A DNA stretch of 64,000 nucleotides. It comes from Polymorphum gilvum SL003B-26A1 (lineage in GTDB: Bacteria > Pseudomonadota > Alphaproteobacteria > Rhizobiales > Stappiaceae). The stretch lies in the NCBI RefSeq assembly GCF_000192745.1, contig NC_015259.1, positions 4,107,001-4,171,000 on the forward strand, written 5' to 3'. Under the pieces are notes generated by a model. The model searched no databases. It was not told where the DNA came from and worked only from the letters and a program-made list of their open reading frames with translations. Numbering within the stretch: position 1 is the stretch's first letter; each line of letters begins with the position of its first letter. The translations under genes and the position numbers were made by a program. Positions 26,770-33,846 of this stretch are shown one piece after another.

Positions 26770-27785
26770 GCCGCCAGAGCCCCGCCGATCCGCTGGTTCG
26801 GGTTGACAGCCTCGTCAAGCACTACGACACCCGCCGCGGCCTCGTCGGCCGGCTGACCGGGCGCCCCGGCGTTCTGGTCCAGGCGCTCAACGACGTCAGC
26901 TTCACCGTGCGACGCGGCGAAACGCTCGGCCTGATCGGCGAGAGCGGCTGCGGCAAGTCGACGCTCGGCCGCGCCGTGCTGCGCCTGCACGAGCCGACTG
27001 CCGGGCGCGTGACATTCGACGGCACCGACGTCACCGGCCTCGGCCACGCCGATCTCAAGGCCATGCGTCAGCGCATGCAGATCGTGTTCCAGGACCCCTA
27101 TGCCTCGCTCAACCCGCGCCGCACGGTGGCGGAGATCGTCGGCCTGTCGCTCAAGCTGCACGGCCTCACGCGCGACCGGCGCGAACTGCGAGACCGGGTC
27201 GCGGCGATCATCGAGAACGTCGGCCTCAAGACCACCCATCTCGACCGCTATCCGCATCAGTTCTCCGGCGGCCAGCGCCAGCGCATCGGCATCGCCAGGG
27301 CGCTGATTCTCAACCCGGACTTCATCGTCTGCGACGAGCCGGTTTCGGCGCTGGACGTGTCGATCCAGGCCCAGATCATCCAGTTGCTTGCCGACCTCAA
27401 GCGGGAAATGGGCTTGACCTACCTGTTCATCTCGCACGACATCTCGGTGATCGGCTACGTCAGCGACCGCGTCGCGGTGATGTATCTCGGCGAGATCGTA
27501 GAGATGGGGCCGGTCGAGGCGGTACTCGAACGCCCGCGCCACCCTTACACCCAGAGCCTCCTGTCGGCGGTGCCGCAGGTCGACAAGCCGGGACCGCGTA
27601 CACACGTCCGGCTCAAGGGCGACCTGCCGTCGCCGCTGAACCCGCCGCCGGGCTGCAAGTTCCACACCCGCTGCCCGCTGGCGACCGACGTCTGCCGCAC
27701 CGCCGCACCCGAGACGCGCACCGTCGGCGACGGCCACACCGTCTCCTGCCATCTGGTGACCGACGATGTCCGTCTGGCGTCCTGA
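26766..27785 (+). CDS. Peptide-type ABC transporter ATP-binding protein (DppF-like)
   Basis: The 339-residue ATPase has Walker [34 protein letters not shown], signature [15 protein letters not shown], Walker [21 protein letters not shown] and the C-terminal oligopeptide motif [18 protein letters not shown] overlap with the DppD-like gene sets the start. It ends 20 bases inside the next gene, an unusually long overlap in this operon. Confidence 0.9.
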   Translation: MSRQSPADPLVRVDSLVKHYDTRRGLVGRLTGRPGVLVQALNDVSFTVRRGETLGLIGESGCGKSTLGRAVLRLHEPTAGRVTFDGTDVTGLGHADLKAMRQRMQIVFQDPYASLNPRRTVAEIVGLSLKLHGLTRDRRELRDRVAAIIENVGLKTTHLDRYPHQFSGGQRQRIGIARALILNPDFIVCDEPVSALDVSIQAQIIQLLADLKREMGLTYLFISHDISVIGYVSDRVAVMYLGEIVEMGPVEAVLERPRHPYTQSLLSAVPQVDKPGPRTHVRLKGDLPSPLNPPPGCKFHTRCPLATDVCRTAAPETRTVGDGHTVSCHLVTDDVRLAS

Positions 27786-28860
27786 GCCCGCCGCGCCTAT
27801 CCGCCTGTCGGGCGATGCCCGACAGCGCGGCCTCGGTCAGGCCCTCCTCGGCGGGGCGCCCGCCGAAGCCGTGCGCAGGGCGACCGAAGCCCGCGTCGAG
27901 GCGGCCCGGCGCGACGGCCTGATCGACGCCGACGGCTTGGCGTTCGTCGAGCGCCAGCGCGCCTGCACGGCAGAAGTGGATCCCGATGCGCTTGCCGAGG
28001 TCGCCGGCATCGCCGAGGGTTTCGGCATCGCCGAGGAGATCCTGTTTACCCATCTCCACCTCGGCATCCTGCGCGACCTGAAGTCCTGCCGCGAGGCAGC
28101 CGGCGATGGCTGCAGCGCCTGGGCGGTCGGCGACGGACCGGACGGGCCGCTGGTGGTCAAGAACCGCGACTTCCTCGGCACCCATCTCGGCGTGCAGCGG
28201 GTGTTCCGTCACGACGACCCGGCCTGGCGCGCCGGCCCGGTGCTGTGCGTCGGCAGCCTCGGCAGCCCGGGCGCCTATTCCAGTGGCATGAACGCGCAGG
28301 GGCTTGCCCTCGTCGACACCCAGGTCGGCACCGGCGACCACGGCCCGGGCTGGCTGCGCTACTTCCTGATGACCCGGATCCTGGCCGACTGCCGCAGCGT
28401 CGACGAGGCGATCGCCCTGATCCGCGGCAGCCGCCATGCCGGCGGCGGCACCCTCGTGCTTGCGGACGCCTCGGGCGCGACCGCCGCGGTGGAACTCGGC
28501 CATAGCCGGGTCGTCGTCGACACCGGCGGGACACGCTTCCGGACCAACCATTTCGTTTCCGACGCGCTTGCCGGCGCGACGCTGAAGGATGACGGCGACC
28601 GCATCTCGGGCAATTCGCTCGCACGCTTCGCCGTGCTGTCCGTCCGCCTGCCCGGCCGTGTCTGGTCCGCGGCGGAAGCGGCCCGCCTGATGGCCAGTCA
28701 TGCCCCGGACGGCGGGGATGGTTCGCTATGCCAGCACCCGGGCGTGGGCGACGCCTCGACCATCTCCTCCTCGGTCTTTGCCTGCGCGGCCCGAAGCCTC
28801 TATTTTGCCGAAGGAAATCCCTGCGGGGGCGTCTGGAGGCGGTACGATCTCGTGCCCTGA
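27766..28860 (+). CDS. C45-family Ntn hydrolase (acyl-CoA:6-APA acyltransferase-like)
   Basis: The 364-residue protein resembles the C45 peptidase/isopenicillin-N acyltransferase family. The probable nucleophile is Cys in AGDGCSAWAVGDGPDGPLVVKNRDF: family members self-cleave just before this Cys, leaving it as the new N-terminus. Further family traits are CVGSLGSPGAYSSGMNAQGLALV and FRTNHFVSDAL. Such enzymes hydrolyse or transfer amide-linked acyl groups. Being co-encoded with a peptide-type importer suggests that it deacylates the imported compound in the cytoplasm. No signal peptide is present. The start overlaps the ATPase gene by 20 bases and has only a weak ribosome-binding site. Confidence 0.75.
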   Translation: MSVWRPEPAAPIRLSGDARQRGLGQALLGGAPAEAVRRATEARVEAARRDGLIDADGLAFVERQRACTAEVDPDALAEVAGIAEGFGIAEEILFTHLHLGILRDLKSCREAAGDGCSAWAVGDGPDGPLVVKNRDFLGTHLGVQRVFRHDDPAWRAGPVLCVGSLGSPGAYSSGMNAQGLALVDTQVGTGDHGPGWLRYFLMTRILADCRSVDEAIALIRGSRHAGGGTLVLADASGATAAVELGHSRVVVDTGGTRFRTNHFVSDALAGATLKDDGDRISGNSLARFAVLSVRLPGRVWSAAEAARLMASHAPDGGDGSLCQHPGVGDASTISSSVFACAARSLYFAEGNPCGGVWRRYDLVP

Positions 28861-28896
28861 TCCCAAGCGCCGGCCGGGACTGTGGCGAGGGAGCGC

Positions 28897-29907
28897 ATGG
28901 CCTATTATCAGGGCGAACTGATCGGCGACCATCCGAGCATCCAGGACGTGCGGCGGCTGATCGGGCGCGTCGCCGCCAGTCCGACGCGCACCGTGCTGAT
29001 CTACGGCGAGACCGGCACAGGTAAGGGGCTGGTGGCGCGCATGCTGCACGAGCAGTCGACGCGCGCCCGCAACGAATTCGTCGACGTCAACTGCGCCGCC
29101 ATCCCCTCCAGCCTGCTGGAATCGGAACTGTTCGGCCACGAACGCGGCGCCTTCACCGGGGCGACGACCAAGAAGGCCGGCCTGGTCGAGGCAGCCAACC
29201 GCGGCACCATCTTCCTCGACGAGATCCGCGAGATGGATCTGATGCTGCAGGCCAAGCTCTTGAGCCTGCTCGACACCCAGCGCTTCCGCCGGGTCGGCGC
29301 AGTGCATCCGATCGAGGTCGACGTGCGCTTCATCGCCGCCACCAACAAGATCCTGCTGTCCGAGGTCTCCGCCGGCCGGTTCCGCGAGGACCTCTACTAC
29401 CGGCTTCAGGTTATCTCGATCAACATTCCGCCCCTGCGCGAACGCGGCGAGGACGTGCTGATCCTCACCGAGCATTTCATGCGCAAGCTGAATGCCCGCT
29501 ACGACCGCTCGATCACCGGCCTCAGCGAGGAGGTGGAGAACATCTTCCGTCGCTACCCCTGGCCCGGCAATGTGCGCGAGCTGGAAAATCTGCTTGAGCG
29601 CATCTTCATACTCGAGGACGAGAACCGGATCGTGGCGCGCCACATCCCGGATCGCATCCTGCGCACGGTGCGCGCGGGCACGGCGAGGGTGGCGCCGCCG
29701 CCCGGCACGGCCCAGCCGGTGCTTCCCAGTGCCGAGGAGGCCGAGTGTGGCGACTTCCATCAGGCGACAGTCGCGTTCCAGCGCCGCCTGGTCGTCCGGG
29801 CGCTGGCCAGGGCCGACGGCAACGTCGCCCAGGCGGCGACCGCACTCGGGCTCAGCCGCCATGCGCTGCGCCACCAGATGATGAAGCTCGGCCTCCAGGG
29901 AAGCTGA
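28897..29907 (+). CDS. Sigma-54-dependent activator lacking a sensor domain (PspF-like layout)
   Basis: The 336-residue protein begins almost directly with the AAA+ domain: Walker A GETGTGKG (37-44), GAFTGA sigma-54 contact loop (84-89), Walker B TIFLDEIREMDLML, then FREDLYYRLQVI and WPGNVRELENLLERI. A Fis-type helix-turn-helix ends it (GNVAQAATALGLSRHALRHQMMKLGL). No receiver, GAF or PAS domain precedes the AAA+ part, so input must come from another protein or from its expression level. GAGGGAG sits 4 bases before the chosen ATG. It probably drives the -24/-12 promoters at 22199 and 30017. Confidence 0.9.
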   Translation: MAYYQGELIGDHPSIQDVRRLIGRVAASPTRTVLIYGETGTGKGLVARMLHEQSTRARNEFVDVNCAAIPSSLLESELFGHERGAFTGATTKKAGLVEAANRGTIFLDEIREMDLMLQAKLLSLLDTQRFRRVGAVHPIEVDVRFIAATNKILLSEVSAGRFREDLYYRLQVISINIPPLRERGEDVLILTEHFMRKLNARYDRSITGLSEEVENIFRRYPWPGNVRELENLLERIFILEDENRIVARHIPDRILRTVRAGTARVAPPPGTAQPVLPSAEEAECGDFHQATVAFQRRLVVRALARADGNVAQAATALGLSRHALRHQMMKLGLQGS

Positions 29908-29908
29908 C

Positions 29909-29944
29909 GCGCGGGATGCGCGCAAGGTCGCGCGCAATTCACGC
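29909..29944 (+). promoter_or_regulatory. Second pair of putative sigma-54 activator sites
   Basis: GCGCGGGATGCGCGC (29909-29923) and GCGCGCAATTCACGC (29930-29944) have centres 21 bases apart. The second agrees with the palindrome GCGTGAACTTCACGC at 22070 in 12 of 15 positions, and the first in about 10. They begin two bases after the activator's stop codon and lie about 73 bases upstream of a -24/-12 promoter. Confidence 0.5.
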
Positions 29945-30016
29945 AGAGCTTCGGAAGAGCGTAGTCATGCGCCATTTTTCCTTTCATTCTCAATCACTCG
30001 GCACGCCTCTCCGTTC

Positions 30017-30032
30017 TGGCATGGCGAATGCA
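30017..30032 (+). promoter_or_regulatory. Sigma-54 (-24/-12) promoter of AtuA-like/DUF4387 operon
   Basis: TGGCATGGCGAATGCA fits the RpoN consensus, with GG and GC exactly 10 bases apart; only the TT before GC is replaced by AT. It lies 56 bases upstream of the AtuA-like gene and shares the TGGCATG half with the promoter at 22199. Confidence 0.7.
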
Positions 30033-30088
30033 TTGAAGCCGGACAACCGGCCTTTCAAGGGTCGCGCCCGGTTCCAGGAGAGGAATTC

Positions 30089-31468
30089 ATGGACTCGCTC
30101 AAGATCATCTGTCCGAACGGCCATCTCGGCTTCGCGCCGTTGAAGGTGGACAGCTTCCGCCTCGGCGTCGCCGCAAACCCAGACTTCATCGCGGCAGACT
30201 CGGGTAGCGACGACATCGGTCCGGTGCCGCTCGGCAACGACACCTGCGCCAGCCCGCGCGCCTGGCAAGAGCACGACCTCGAAGTGATGCTGCTCGCAGC
30301 GCGGGAGACCGGCAAGCCGATGATCATTGGCTCTGCCGGCGACACCGGTACCAACAGCCGTGTCGACATGTATGTCGAAATCATCCGCGAGCTGGCCAAG
30401 AAGCACGACCTGGCGCCGTTCAAGCTTGGCTGGTTCTACTCCGAGGTCGACAAGGAAAAGGTGCGCGCCAAGATGCGCTCGGGCTCGCCGATCCGCGGTC
30501 TCGATGCCCGCCCCGACCTGGACGAGGCCGAACTCGACGCGACAAGCCGCATCGTCGCCATGGCCGGGGTACACCCCTTCATGAAGCTGCTCGAGGACGG
30601 CTGTGACGTGATCATCGGCGGCCGTTCCTCCGACAGCGCCATCTTCGCCGCCGCCGCCCTGTCGAAAGGCTATCCGGAAGCCGAATCCTACTATCTCGGC
30701 AAGGTGCTCGAATGCGCCTCCTTCTGCGCCGAACCCTATGGCGCCAAGGAAACGGTGATGGGCACGATCACCCGGGATTGGGTGGAGGTCACGGCGATGA
30801 ACCCGGCGCAGCGCTGCACCATCGCCTCGGTCGCCGGCCACGCCATGTACGAACGCTCCAACCCGTTCCACGAATATGTCGCCGGCGGCCTACTCGACAT
30901 GACCAACTGCCACTACGAGCAGGTGGCCGAGAAGACCACCCGTGTGACCGGCATGACGTTCGTTCCGGCGGAGGAATTCCGCGTCAAGCTGGAAGGCTCC
31001 GGCAAGCTCGGCGAGCGCTTTGTCGGCATGGCCGGCATCCGCGACCCTTACACCGTCGCCCATGTCGACGAGGTGATCGAATGGGCGCGCACCCAGGTGC
31101 GCGAGCGCTTCGGAGATAGCGGCTATGAGCTGCACTACAACGTCTTCGGCCGCAACGGCATCATGGGCGACATGGAGCCGCTCAAGGACAAGCCGGCGCA
31201 CGAACTGCTGATCGTCGTCCAGGGCGTAGCGCCGACCCGCGAGATGGCCGAGGAACTGACCATGACCGGCACCCGCCAACTGTTCTACGCCCGCCTGCCG
31301 GACGTCAAGGGCACCGCTGGCGGTGTCTCCTTCGTCTTCGACGAGGTCATGCCGGCAAGCCCCGGCTACCGTTGGACCCTCAACCACACTATGGCGGTCG
31401 ACGACCCGCTCGAGCTATTCCCGACGCATTCCGAAATCGTCGGCGTCCAGGTCCTGGAGAACGCATGA
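30089..31468 (+). CDS. AtuA-like (DUF1446) protein
   Basis: The 459-residue protein belongs to the AtuA/DUF1446 family, named from acyclic terpene utilisation in Pseudomonas. Visible family traits are SGSDDIGPVPLGNDT, PMIIGSAGDTGTN, DVIIGGRSSDSAIFAAAALSKG, and ERFVGMAGIRDPYTV towards the end. No signal or membrane segment is seen, so it is likely cytoplasmic. The reaction of this family is not established; a ligase or lyase step on a CoA or carboxylate intermediate is often assumed. The start follows GGAGAGG. It is translationally coupled to DUF4387 and controlled by a sigma-54 promoter, so it probably belongs to the same regulon as the peptide-type importer. Confidence 0.82.
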   Translation: MDSLKIICPNGHLGFAPLKVDSFRLGVAANPDFIAADSGSDDIGPVPLGNDTCASPRAWQEHDLEVMLLAARETGKPMIIGSAGDTGTNSRVDMYVEIIRELAKKHDLAPFKLGWFYSEVDKEKVRAKMRSGSPIRGLDARPDLDEAELDATSRIVAMAGVHPFMKLLEDGCDVIIGGRSSDSAIFAAAALSKGYPEAESYYLGKVLECASFCAEPYGAKETVMGTITRDWVEVTAMNPAQRCTIASVAGHAMYERSNPFHEYVAGGLLDMTNCHYEQVAEKTTRVTGMTFVPAEEFRVKLEGSGKLGERFVGMAGIRDPYTVAHVDEVIEWARTQVRERFGDSGYELHYNVFGRNGIMGDMEPLKDKPAHELLIVVQGVAPTREMAEELTMTGTRQLFYARLPDVKGTAGGVSFVFDEVMPASPGYRWTLNHTMAVDDPLELFPTHSEIVGVQVLENA

Positions 31469-31794
31469 TGGCCACGAAGAAGCTTTCCGACCTTGCCAAG
31501 ACCATCCGGTCGAAAAATGCCGGCACCGACAAGATCACCTTCGACGTGATCTTCCGCGAGCGCGATACCTACGAGATGGTCAAGCGCTCAAGGGCGCTCA
31601 CCCGCGAGACGATGGCAGACCTGTTCAAGATCTCCGGCAATCGGATCACCGATTTCGTCGAGTACGATCCGGCCAACGCGATCAAGTTCACCATTCTGCG
31701 GGATCGCCCGAGCGGCAGCCCGGGCGATCCGGATATCTTCGGCGCTCAGCAGTACGCGCCGCTGCTCGACGTGGAGGTGCCGATAGAGGCCTGA
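31465..31794 (+). CDS. DUF4387 protein
   Basis: The 109-residue protein has the DUF4387 pattern: LAKTIRSKNAGTDKITFDVIF, then DTYEMVKRSRALTRE and FDVIFRERD. In other genomes DUF4387 occurs next to, or fused to, AtuA-like proteins, and here the two overlap by ATGA, so a two-subunit enzyme is likely. The function is unknown. The ATG at 31465 is preceded by GGAG; a second ATG three bases on is equally in frame. A strong terminator follows after 80 bases. Confidence 0.8.
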   Translation: MMATKKLSDLAKTIRSKNAGTDKITFDVIFRERDTYEMVKRSRALTRETMADLFKISGNRITDFVEYDPANAIKFTILRDRPSGSPGDPDIFGAQQYAPLLDVEVPIEA

Positions 31795-31874
31795 GGCACC
31801 TCCGGTTCCGGCCGGCCGGCAGAGCCGGTCCGGACTGCGTCCTTGCCGCTGGCCGGCGAGGTCGCTTGCCTTGC

Positions 31875-31911
31875 GGACTGCTCCGATCCCGGAGCAGTCC
31901 GTTTTTCTTTT
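31875..31911 (+). terminator. Rho-independent terminator
   Basis: GGACTGCTCCG and CGGAGCAGTCC form a perfect 11-base-pair stem around ATCC, followed by GTTTTTCTTTT. It closes the AtuA-like/DUF4387 transcription unit and is the clearest intrinsic terminator in the window. Confidence 0.92.
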
Positions 31912-31979
31912 CCGCAGGGACAAGAGGCAAGCCGTTCCTTGGGTTGGTTCGTGATCGCGAGGGCCGGTTCTTGCCGTCT

Positions 31980-32140
31980 GGCGCTACTCCGCCGCCTGAC
32001 GGCAAGACCGGCAGGTTGCGCTGGACGCTGACCAGGTGCTCGCGCATGGCGCGATGGGCGGCGTCCGGATTGCGGCCGCCAGGTCAACGAAGGGCTTGCC
32101 TGGCTCGAGCGCAAGGTCGACTACTATGCCCCTCGCGCCA
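31980..32140 (-). pseudogene. Possible relic of GntR/FCD regulator C-terminus
   Basis: On the minus strand one frame reads GRNPDAAHRAMREHLVSVQ, which looks like the last helices of an FCD-domain GntR regulator (the usual pattern is DpxAAxxAMrxHL). The frame closes just upstream with TGA, and plausible upstream sequence (VVDLALEPGKPFVDLAAAIR) sits in a different frame, so at least one frameshift is needed. No intact regulator is present. A 35-base hairpin (TTGCCGTC/GACGGCAA arms, 31971-32005) overlaps its end. The identification rests on one short motif. Confidence 0.3.
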
Positions 32141-32201
32141 CTGACCGCCACCCCAGGACAACACATCCAGCCAAGACCGCCCCAAACCAAGGAGACTATC
32201 C

Positions 32202-32888
32202 GTGGACTATGTCATTCCGCCGGCCGCACCGGCCTACCTGCCCATCCGGGGATCGAAAGCGGTGTTTCCCGTCCATCGCATCTATTGCGTCGGGCGCAAC
32301 TATGCCGCCCATGCGATCGAAATGGGTGGCGACCCGGACCGCGAGCCGCCGTTCTTCTTCCAGAAGAACCCGGACAACCTCGTCATCTGCGGCGCCGACT
32401 TCCCCTATCCGTCCAGCTCCAACGACGTCCACCACGAGATCGAACTGGTTGTCGCGCTGTCGAAGGGCGGCACCGACATCCCCCTCGACAAGGCGATGGA
32501 CTGCGTCTTCGGTTATGGCGTCGGCCTCGACATGACCCGGCGCGACCTTCAGGACGGCTGCAAGAAGATGGGCCGGCCGTGGGAGATCGGCAAGGCGTTC
32601 GAGAAGTCCGCCCCCTGTTCCGACCTGGTGCCGGCGGCCGAAATCGGCCACCCGGAAGCCGGCGCGATCTGGCTCGACGTCAACGGCAGCCGGCGCCAGG
32701 AAGGCGACCTCAACCAGCTGATCTGGAAGGTACCGGAAATGATCTCCTACCTGTCGGAGCTGTTCGAGCTGAAGGCCGGCGACCTGATCATGACCGGCAC
32801 CCCGGCGGGCGTCGGTCCTGTATCGCGGGGCGACCTGCTGACGGGCCATGTCGCTGGCGTCGGCGAGCTGACCTGCAGGGTCGTCTGA
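32202..32888 (+). CDS. Fumarylacetoacetate hydrolase (FAH) family protein
   Basis: The 228-residue enzyme cleaves or tautomerises a 2-oxo acid; it resembles fumarylpyruvate hydrolases. Family traits are VHRIYCVGRNYAAHAIEMG, PPFFFQKNPDNLV, the metal-binding EIELVVAL (HHEIELV), GYGVGLDMTRRDLQ, the Asp-rich CSDLVPAAEIG and LIMTGTPAGVGPV. It starts with GTG preceded by AAGGAG at 7 bases. It lies alone on the plus strand between the terminator of one unit and the convergent transglutaminase operon, so its pathway cannot be told from context. Confidence 0.85.
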   Translation: MDYVIPPAAPAYLPIRGSKAVFPVHRIYCVGRNYAAHAIEMGGDPDREPPFFFQKNPDNLVICGADFPYPSSSNDVHHEIELVVALSKGGTDIPLDKAMDCVFGYGVGLDMTRRDLQDGCKKMGRPWEIGKAFEKSAPCSDLVPAAEIGHPEAGAIWLDVNGSRRQEGDLNQLIWKVPEMISYLSELFELKAGDLIMTGTPAGVGPVSRGDLLTGHVAGVGELTCRVV

Positions 32889-32954
32889 CCGGCGCGCGTG
32901 GCCGGATCGCCTGAACCGGCTCGCCTGATTGGCCGCCCGTCCGCTGCGGCTGTC

Positions 32955-33836
32955 TCAGCGTTCCAGAGGCACGACGTCGACGCGCTGTTCGCTCGTCTGA
33001 CCGCCGGCGGTGCGCAGCACGCCCTTGACCGGCGCGACGTCGGCGTAATCGCGGCCGCGGGCGACGACGATATGATCGGCCGCCGCCCACAGGGCGTTGG
33101 TCGGGTCGTATTCGACCCAGCCGACGTCAACGCCGGCCCAGGCACGCACCCAGGCGTGCATGGCATCGGCGCCCTCCAGGCGTGCCTCGCCGGGCGGCGG
33201 GATCGTGCGCAGGAAGCCGCTGACGTAGCCGGCGGGAATGCCGAGCGCGCGCAGGCAGGAGATCATCACATGGGTGAAGTCCTGGCAGACGCCGTGGCGG
33301 TTCTCGAAGGCCTCGAGCGGCGGCGTGTCGACCGTGGTCGCCTCGGCGTCGAATCGCATGTCGCCGTGCAGCGCGCGGCCGACCGCCTCGATGGCGGCGA
33401 GCGCCGTCATGCCCGGCTTCGCGGTCGCCATGGCATAGGCGTGGAACGCCGGCGCCGGCGTGATGCGCGGCGAGGCGCCGAGGAAATGCACCGGCGCGGT
33501 CGGCTCCAGCGTGCGCACTGCCTCGATCTCGGCGGCGAGCTGGTCGAGCCGCGGCGAGATGTCGAGCGCCGGCTCGGCCCCGGTCCGCTCCATGCGCGCC
33601 TGCAGGGCGAAGATGATCTCCGTGTGCGGCGCCCTGTAGCTGATCGTGGTCACCGCGTTGCCGAAGAAATCACGCCGCTCGACGAGTTCGTCCGGCTTCG
33701 GGTCGATGCCTATGCTGGCGGCGATCACGCGCTGCTCGCCCGGCAGGCTCGCCGGCATCAGGCGCAGGGCGTGGCGGCCGGCCGCCGCCGAGCGGGCGTA
33801 GGTGTATTCGATGGTCAGGCCGACGTCGTAGAGCAC
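32955..33836 (-). CDS. Transglutaminase-like protein (SCP1.201/IMP dehydrogenase-neighbour type)
   Basis: The 293-residue protein has an N-terminal transglutaminase-associated beta domain (IEYTYARSAAAGRHALRLMP) and a papain-like core. Its catalytic triad is visible: Cys in HGVCQDFTHVM, His in DAMHAWVRAW and Asp in WVEYDPTNAL. No signal peptide is present, so it acts in the cytoplasm. It is the last gene of a three-gene run after the ATP-grasp and DUF2126 genes. Such triads are widely conserved; prediction in the literature is that they make and cleave an unusual peptide-like product, without proof. Confidence 0.88.
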   Translation of the reverse strand: MLYDVGLTIEYTYARSAAAGRHALRLMPASLPGEQRVIAASIGIDPKPDELVERRDFFGNAVTTISYRAPHTEIIFALQARMERTGAEPALDISPRLDQLAAEIEAVRTLEPTAPVHFLGASPRITPAPAFHAYAMATAKPGMTALAAIEAVGRALHGDMRFDAEATTVDTPPLEAFENRHGVCQDFTHVMISCLRALGIPAGYVSGFLRTIPPPGEARLEGADAMHAWVRAWAGVDVGWVEYDPTNALWAAADHIVVARGRDYADVAPVKGVLRTAGGQTSEQRVDVVPLER

Positions 33837-33846
33837 CCTTGCACCC

